From NCBI RefSeq assembly GCF_900182655.1, contig NZ_FXTC01000011.1:98393-162392 (forward strand): DNA of 64,000 nt. The letters are read 5' to 3'. A program made the translations under genes and the position numbers. Source of the DNA: Chryseobacterium rhizoplanae (GTDB lineage: Bacteria > Bacteroidota > Bacteroidia > Flavobacteriales > Weeksellaceae). This document shows, one piece after another, positions 58,824-64,000 of the stretch. The notes beneath the pieces were generated by a model, which saw only the letters and a program-made list of their open reading frames with translations, was not told where the DNA came from and did no database searches. The stretch's first letter is position 1; each line of letters opens with the position of its first letter.

Positions 58824-59339
58824 ATGAACCAGACCAAAATTATTTCAAAAATTTTATTCTATATCTGTTCTGTATTGTCGGCCGGATATTTAATCACTTT
58901 TGTGTATTCCTTATTCTGCCTGATCAGCGGGTTTGCGGTTACATCTTATAAAGAGGGAAAGTTCCTCCACATTAATTATCCGTTTACAGAACAGCCATTT
59001 CTGAATATCGAAAACAATTACTCCTATATGATTTTTTCATTTCTGTCTGTACTCATCACCTATGGAATCTTCTTCTGGTTATCTGCCAGGGTTTTCAAAG
59101 TATTTTTCCAGCAGAAACTGTTTACTCAGGAAAATATCATTCAGCTTAAGAAATTTTACCTGTACAATATTTTCATTCCTCTTCCGATGGTGATTATCGC
59201 GAATTTCTTTGTGGAAGTAGAAAGTATGATATGGGGACTGGTGTTTATTCACTTTATGCTTGGAATTTTCTGCCTGTTTCTTGCGAATATCTTTAAGCAA
59301 GGACTACATTTGCAAAACGAACAAGACCTATTTATTTAA
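58824..59339 (+). CDS. DUF2975 membrane protein
   Basis: 171 residues with four membrane helices (about 11-33, 68-92, 110-128 and 136-160). DUF2975 proteins are nearly always followed by a small Xre-type regulator, as here (start 2 nt later). Membrane-anchored partner of a regulator is the usual interpretation; the signal is not known. Confidence 0.85.
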   Translation: MNQTKIISKILFYICSVLSAGYLITFVYSLFCLISGFAVTSYKEGKFLHINYPFTEQPFLNIENNYSYMIFSFLSVLITYGIFFWLSARVFKVFFQQKLFTQENIIQLKKFYLYNIFIPLPMVIIANFFVEVESMIWGLVFIHFMLGIFCLFLANIFKQGLHLQNEQDLFI

Positions 59340-59340
59340 A

Positions 59341-59544
59341 ATGCCAATTATAGTCAACTTAGATGTGATGCTTGCCAAACGAAAAATGCAGAGTAAAGAA
59401 TTGGCAGAAAAACTGGGTATCACGCCCGTAAACCTCTCTATCCTGAAAACCGGCAAAGCCAAAGGGGTACGCTTCGATACCCTTGAAGCCATCTGTAAAA
59501 TCCTGGAATGCCAGCCGGGAGATATTCTTGAATTTAAAGAGTAG
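59341..59544 (+). CDS. Xre/YozG-type helix-turn-helix regulator
   Basis: 67 residues that are almost all one helix-turn-helix: VNLDVMLAKRKMQSKELAEKLGITPVNLSILKTGKAKGVRFDTLEAICKIL then CQPGDIL. The start at 59341 is chosen because it removes an upstream stretch that lies inside the DUF2975 gene. It would regulate its own operon with the membrane protein upstream. Confidence 0.9.
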   Translation: MPIIVNLDVMLAKRKMQSKELAEKLGITPVNLSILKTGKAKGVRFDTLEAICKILECQPGDILEFKE

Positions 59545-59545
59545 A

Positions 59546-59695
59546 CGAGATTCGGGTTGCAGGGTACGAGTTGCGTGTTAGAGAGTTTGAGGGTAGGTGT
59601 GTAAAAATCCTACTTCTAACTTCCAGCTACTAACCTCTAGACTTTAAACTCTAAACCCTAAACTTTAAACTTTAAACCTAAACTAGCTGCCGAAA
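59546..59695. repeat. Low-complexity intergenic element
   Basis: Purine-rich GGGTTGCAGGGTACGAGTTG then pyrimidine-rich CTAACTTCCAGC and a run of AAACTTTAAACT/CTAAACCCTAAAC words (about 59640-59685). No gene seen. Confidence 0.7.
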
Positions 59696-59730
59696 GGCCG
59701 CCTGTCCTTCTATTCCCCAAACACAACGTT

Positions 59731-60603
59731 ATGAACACATTATCAATCAACAACCTAAGTCTCACCTACAAAAATGGTTTTCAAGCCATTAAGAACATTT
59801 CCCTCGACATCCAAAACGGAATGTTTGGGCTTCTTGGTCCCAACGGAGCCGGAAAATCTTCTCTGATGAAAACCATTGTAGGGCTTCAGAAACCAACATC
59901 GGGAACACTGCTTTTCAATGAAGTAGATATTATTAAAAATCCCGATTATATCAAACAGAATCTTGGATTTCTACCCCAGGATTTTGGAGTTTATCCAAAG
60001 GTATCTGCTTATGATCTATTGGAGCATATCGCTGTATTGAAAGGTATTACCGACAAAATTAATCGTAAAAATCAAATTCTTGGTCTTCTTGAAAAGGTTA
60101 ACCTTTCTGATTTTGCCAAAAAAGAAGTACACACCTTCTCCGGAGGAATGAAACAGCGTTTCGGCGTAGCTCAGGCATTATTGGGAGATCCGAAAATTAT
60201 TATTGTGGATGAACCCACTGCAGGATTAGACCCTGAAGAACGTAACCGATTTAATACATTGCTTAATGATATCAGCCAGGAGGTGATCGTTATTCTGTCC
60301 ACTCATCTCGTTGAGGATGTCAGAAACCTTTGCTCAGAAATGGCGGTAATGAATCACGGACAGATTCTCAGAAAAGGAAATCCGGGAAAATTAATCGCAG
60401 CGCTGGAAAATAAAATCTGGTCAAAACCGATTGACAAAACCGAACTGGAAACCTATGGTTCCAGCTATGAGATCATCAGCAGACAGCTTCTTGAAAGAGA
60501 ACTTCATATTACCGTATTTTCTGAAGAATCTCCCAAAGATTTCAGTTCCGTAACTCCTTTACTGGAACACGTTTATTTCCATACGCTCATCCAAAAACCT
60601 TAA
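59731..60603 (+). CDS. ABC transporter ATP-binding protein
   Basis: 290 residues. Walker A GPNGAGKSS, Q-loop GFLPQDFG, signature FSGGMKQR, Walker B IIIVDEPTAGLD and switch THL are all present. The C-terminal 70 residues form the extra domain seen in lipoprotein or antibiotic export ATPases. It is the ATPase of the permease-M1 fusion encoded 2 nt downstream. Confidence 0.92.
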   Translation: MNTLSINNLSLTYKNGFQAIKNISLDIQNGMFGLLGPNGAGKSSLMKTIVGLQKPTSGTLLFNEVDIIKNPDYIKQNLGFLPQDFGVYPKVSAYDLLEHIAVLKGITDKINRKNQILGLLEKVNLSDFAKKEVHTFSGGMKQRFGVAQALLGDPKIIIVDEPTAGLDPEERNRFNTLLNDISQEVIVILSTHLVEDVRNLCSEMAVMNHGQILRKGNPGKLIAALENKIWSKPIDKTELETYGSSYEIISRQLLERELHITVFSEESPKDFSSVTPLLEHVYFHTLIQKP

Positions 60604-60605
60604 TC

Positions 60606-63600
60606 ATGAACACTATATTTTTATTTGAAGCCAGACGTTCTTCCAAGCACTGGCTCACCTATCTTGTGGCCTTACTCTTGGTTGCTATTGGTATTTTTTG
60701 CGGGAGCCAGTTTAATCTTTCAGTAGGGGAAGGAATTTATTTAAACTCACCCTATACCATCGGTTTTATGACCGGAATGCTAAGTCTTGCCGTTATTTTT
60801 TTTGCTACCGTGTATGCCTTACAGCTCTTGTTTAAAGATCAGGATTCAAAATTTGACCACATCCTGTTTTCATTTCCGATTTCAAAATCTACTTATCTAA
60901 AAGGGAAATTCACCGCTTATTTTCTTCAGACATTTGTAAGCTTTTCGTTTCTGATGACAGGATTTCTCATAGGACAAATCATGCGTACCGGAAGTGAGAT
61001 GCAGGAAGGTTTTAATATCATCCATTACATCTACCCACTATTGATCTTCGGCCTTATCAACAGCTTGTTTGTCTGCAGTTTCCTGTTTCTTATTTCATTT
61101 ATTGTTAAGAAAAAACTACTGGTTGTAGTGGGTGGGCTGCTTTTGTATGTCTTTTATATGGTTATTTTATTATTTTCCAACTCACCTTTTATGGCGGGAA
61201 GCTTGCCTCAATCTCTGGAAACACAGCAGTTTTCAGCTTTGATTGACCCTTTTGGACTGTCTGCTTATTTCATGCAGGCCCGTGACCTTAGTTCGCATCA
61301 GAAAAATATTCACATGGTTCCTTTTACAGGTTACCTGTTGTTCAACAGACTCTTATTTATCCTTATATCAGTTGGATTTCTTTTTCTCTCACTCAGATTA
61401 TTTTCATTCTCCAATGTATCAGGAAAGAAAGTAAAAACGTCGGGAATTGTTCAGTCATTATCGGAAACGAACAGATCAGAATATTCAACTGTTTCAGCTA
61501 ATTTTGGTGGAGTCTCTTCTTTTCGGGCTGTATTTTCATTTGTGAAAACCGATCTTACCTATCTGTTCAAAAGTATTGCTGTTCCTGCAGTTTCTATCCT
61601 CCTATTATTTTGTATCGGCATGGAAATGTATGCCGAGATTGAAAAAGGGATTCGTCTTCCGCAGAAATATGCCGGTTCGGGACTTATGGCCACAACGATT
61701 TCAGAGAATTTTCATCTGCTTGGTCTTCTTATTTCAGTGTATTTTCTGAACGATATCTTCTGGAGAAGCCGCTCTTCCGGATTTTTTCTGATTGAAAACA
61801 GTACTTATTTCTCCAAAAACAGATTAACAGGACATTTTATTTCGATCAGTCTTCTGCTGTTTTTCTTTACAGGAATTCTAATTGCCCAGGGAATTGTTTT
61901 TCAGGCCGCTTATCAGTATTTTCATATCGACTGGAAGGCGTATCTCGGTGTTTTCCTTTTCAATACCTTCCCTCTGATGCTGTTTTCCGGATTGATCCTA
62001 TTGATTAATGACAGAATTCCTAATAAATTCATTGCACTTGGATTTTCCATTCTTGCAGTTTTTGTATTGTCCAGCCCTGTTTCCGGGAAAATCATCACCT
62101 ACCCTCTTTTCAGAATATTTTCAGATTTCAAAGGCACTTACAGCGATTTCAACGGCTATGGAATCTATGAAAAAGCTTTTGCACAAAGGCTTCTGTTCGG
62201 AGCGGGTGTTATCTCTACTTTATGGATGTTTAATGGTTTAATCAGGAGTAAAAAAATATCTGTTGCCTCTTCCATTTTAAGTATTCTTCTGCTGGTTTCA
62301 GGAATCTTTGCCGGAATATTTTTTATGAGAGGATATATTTCTAAAAACAAAGACCAGAACCTCTTAAGCTCTGTAGAATATGAAAAAAACTTCAGGAAAT
62401 ATGACAATATTCCACAGCCTGATATTACCGATGTTACCACAGAAATTAAGTTGTATCCTTCAGAAAATGCCTATCAGATTGCAGGAAAATACACCCTTAC
62501 CAATCAAACCGATCAGCCTGTCAACAAAATACTCATCAATTTTAATGAGGATTTAAAGCTTGAATCTGCTGCATTGACATCAGGTCCTGAAACAATGAAA
62601 ATTGATAAAAACACTACAGAAATTGTACTAAAACATCCTATTCAACCGGGCAAAACTGCTTTTCTGAACTTCATCCTGTCTTACCAATGGTTTGCTGTTA
62701 ATGGTCATCAATCCTTTAATGTTATTATTAAAAACGGATCTTTTATGAGAATCAGCAGATATTATCCCACCATTGGTTATCAAAAGGATTATGAAATTCA
62801 GGATGAAAAGCAACGCAGCCAGTTCAAATTGGGAAAGCTTACGGAACTGAAAAAACCAGAAGCTCCTGAAGTGGTAAAAAAGGATTTCATTAATCTTAAT
62901 ATGACTGTTTCTACCGAATGGAACCAAACAGCCATAGGTACAGGAGATCTGATAAGGAAATGGACAAAATCAGGGCGTAATTATTTTAAGTACAAAGCAA
63001 GTGAAATTCCCTTTCGATTTGCCATTTCTTCAGCTAACTATGAAATAAAAAGTGAGAAGTATAAAGGAATTACCATCAATATCTTTTATCATCAAAAACA
63101 TTTTGAAAATGCAGATCATCTTCTGGAAAATGCAAAGCTCACTTTAGAGTACTGCCAGCAGAATTTCGGAAAATATCCTTTTAAAACCATCAATTTTGCA
63201 GAGATTTCGTCTTTTACCCGAGGTTTTGCTGCCACGGCCTATCCTTCTGCCGTCTTTATGCCTGAAGATATGATTTTCCATGCTAATATACAGGCGGATA
63301 AAAAACAGGATGTCATCAATGAACTGGCAGGACATGAGCTTTCACACCTCTGGTGGGGAAACAGCCAGATCAATCCTGACGACAGAGAAGGTTCTGTAAT
63401 GCTTACCGAAACACTGGCGATGTATACGGAAATGATGCTTTACAAGAAAATGCATGGCAGAGAAAAAATGATGGAAAGAATAAGAATGCATCAACAGATG
63501 TATGACAATGAAAAAGGATTATCCGATAATGTTCCTATCTATAAGGCTACGGGAGATGTTCCTCATATTTCTTATTCCAAAGGGGCTGAAGCCATGGTAG

Positions 63601-63773
63601 AATTGAGCAATTTAATCGGTGAGGATAATGTCAATATAGCATTAAAAAGCTTCTTGAAAAACAATCAATATCCGAAGAAGCCTACGTCATTGGATCTGAT
63701 AAAGGAGTTTTATAAAGTTGCCCCTGATGCCTCAACCAGAAAACAGATTGACAGATTATTTAAAACCATTTAA
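60606..63773 (+). CDS. ABC permease fused to an M1-type metallopeptidase
   Basis: 1055 residues. The first 570 contain about 12 membrane helices as two ABC-2-like permease units. From about 600 there is a beta-sandwich and an M1 aminopeptidase domain with HELSHLWWG (H910, E911, H914) and E935 in MLTETLAMYTE as zinc site. The classical GAMEN motif is replaced by TRGFAATAYP. Such fusions occur in Bacteroidota and are taken to export and trim peptides, but the substrate is unknown. It forms a complete transporter with the ATPase upstream. Confidence 0.9.
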   Translation: MNTIFLFEARRSSKHWLTYLVALLLVAIGIFCGSQFNLSVGEGIYLNSPYTIGFMTGMLSLAVIFFATVYALQLLFKDQDSKFDHILFSFPISKSTYLKGKFTAYFLQTFVSFSFLMTGFLIGQIMRTGSEMQEGFNIIHYIYPLLIFGLINSLFVCSFLFLISFIVKKKLLVVVGGLLLYVFYMVILLFSNSPFMAGSLPQSLETQQFSALIDPFGLSAYFMQARDLSSHQKNIHMVPFTGYLLFNRLLFILISVGFLFLSLRLFSFSNVSGKKVKTSGIVQSLSETNRSEYSTVSANFGGVSSFRAVFSFVKTDLTYLFKSIAVPAVSILLLFCIGMEMYAEIEKGIRLPQKYAGSGLMATTISENFHLLGLLISVYFLNDIFWRSRSSGFFLIENSTYFSKNRLTGHFISISLLLFFFTGILIAQGIVFQAAYQYFHIDWKAYLGVFLFNTFPLMLFSGLILLINDRIPNKFIALGFSILAVFVLSSPVSGKIITYPLFRIFSDFKGTYSDFNGYGIYEKAFAQRLLFGAGVISTLWMFNGLIRSKKISVASSILSILLLVSGIFAGIFFMRGYISKNKDQNLLSSVEYEKNFRKYDNIPQPDITDVTTEIKLYPSENAYQIAGKYTLTNQTDQPVNKILINFNEDLKLESAALTSGPETMKIDKNTTEIVLKHPIQPGKTAFLNFILSYQWFAVNGHQSFNVIIKNGSFMRISRYYPTIGYQKDYEIQDEKQRSQFKLGKLTELKKPEAPEVVKKDFINLNMTVSTEWNQTAIGTGDLIRKWTKSGRNYFKYKASEIPFRFAISSANYEIKSEKYKGITINIFYHQKHFENADHLLENAKLTLEYCQQNFGKYPFKTINFAEISSFTRGFAATAYPSAVFMPEDMIFHANIQADKKQDVINELAGHELSHLWWGNSQINPDDREGSVMLTETLAMYTEMMLYKKMHGREKMMERIRMHQQMYDNEKGLSDNVPIYKATGDVPHISYSKGAEAMVELSNLIGEDNVNIALKSFLKNNQYPKKPTSLDLIKEFYKVAPDASTRKQIDRLFKTI

Positions 63774-63816
63774 AATTTGAATTTTACCTATGATTCTCAA
63801 GGTAAGAAATTGGAAT

Positions 63817-63845
63817 AGATTGCTTCACCTTCGGTTCGCAATGAT
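63817..63845. repeat. Short dispersed palindromic repeat
   Basis: AGATTGCTTCACC followed by TCGGTTCGCAATGAT; partly self-complementary and, from memory, common between Flavobacteria genes. Located 44 nt after the fusion gene. Confidence 0.5.
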
Positions 63846-63868
63846 ATAAAAGCAAAAATCCCTCAAAT

Positions 63869-64000
63869 TGGACTGCCCCCAAAAAGTTAGACACTTTTTA
63901 GGGGCATTTTTTTATGTATAGAAAAGAAAAATTTAGCGTTGCTTTCAAATTAGAATGTATTAACCTTCACAAAAATTCTCATCGTTCAATTAAATCTATA
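63869..64000 (+). mobile_element. Left end of an IS3-like insertion sequence (truncated by window end)
   Basis: The left end TGGACTGCCCCCAAAAAG begins at 63869; TGCCCC and AAAAAGT are repeated as the inverse ACTTTTT and GGGGCA around GTTAGAC, giving an internal palindrome. A transposase frame starts at 63914. The right end is outside the window. Confidence 0.72.
63914..64000 (+). CDS. IS3-family transposase OrfA (partial)
   Basis: Only the first 29 codons are visible: MYRKEKFSVAFKLECINLHK and on through NSHRSIKSI. This is the start of a helix-turn-helix OrfA of IS3 type. The frame is open at the window end, so integrity of the element cannot be judged. Confidence 0.68.
   Translation, partial: MYRKEKFSVAFKLECINLHKNSHRSIKSI

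Overview
The window reads as a chromosomal segment of a low-G+C member of the Flavobacteriia (Bacteroidota), most like Chryseobacterium or a close Weeksellaceae relative. The signs are Bacteroidota-type promoters (TTG, about 19 nt, TAnnTTTG), family choices (BT_3928-type DoxX/MauE protein, DUF1800/DUF1501 pair, PAAR-like DUF4280 cargo genes, permease-M1 peptidase fusion), short Lys-rich lipoprotein signals, and many low-complexity and palindromic intergenic repeats. The genus is inferred from gene content only.

Layout. 1-600: duplicated terminator-like hairpins. 599-8076 (minus): a complete isoleucine/valine operon ilvE-ilvD-ilvB-ilvN-ilvC-ilvA, headed by a promoter and two tandem leader-peptide attenuators. 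8093-21581: folP, a DUF1599/DoxX cluster, tpiA, a phytase-like lipoprotein, clpP, dnaG, tsaE, alanine dehydrogenase and a LytS/LytTR two-component pair. 21693-26275: outer-membrane and small hypothetical proteins and a Kef-type antiporter. 26467-33349: a probable contact-dependent antibacterial cargo operon made of a LysM protein, a LysM/PAAR-like spike protein, an 875-residue protein ending in a lysozyme-like domain plus an M23 peptidase, then four small lipoproteins that look like an immunity set. 33441-34422: tyrA behind its own Tyr/Phe leader-peptide attenuator. 34533-46000: sdaA, a Crp-family regulator with an NADH-azoreductase-like flavoprotein, amt, two YceI proteins behind an FNR-type box, glucokinase, and DUF1800/DUF1501.

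46389-51758 is the most unusual region: a WYL regulator, a HopJ-family protein, the RNA ligase RtcB, an oversized tRNA-like RNA (111 nt), three tandem 55-bp structured repeats with compensatory stem changes, and a 584-residue protein with a helical N-terminus and a TerD-like C-terminus. The rtcB promoter region shares an ungapped 37-bp block (CTACGC, 6 nt, ATTGCGCA, 9 nt, TTACTTTG) with the promoter of a separate operon at 55769 encoding two DNA-polymerase-beta-fold nucleotidyltransferases. I read this as one RNA-repair regulon split over two loci.

51903-63773 holds a DUF1566-type lipoprotein, the cobT-cobS-cobC end of cobamide synthesis, the nucleotidyltransferase operon, TfoX-like, DUF2975/HTH, and an ABC ATPase with a permease-M1 peptidase fusion. 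An IS3-like element begins at the right edge. Dispersed palindromic and tandem repeats lie between genes, and one copy sits in frame inside a coding gene.
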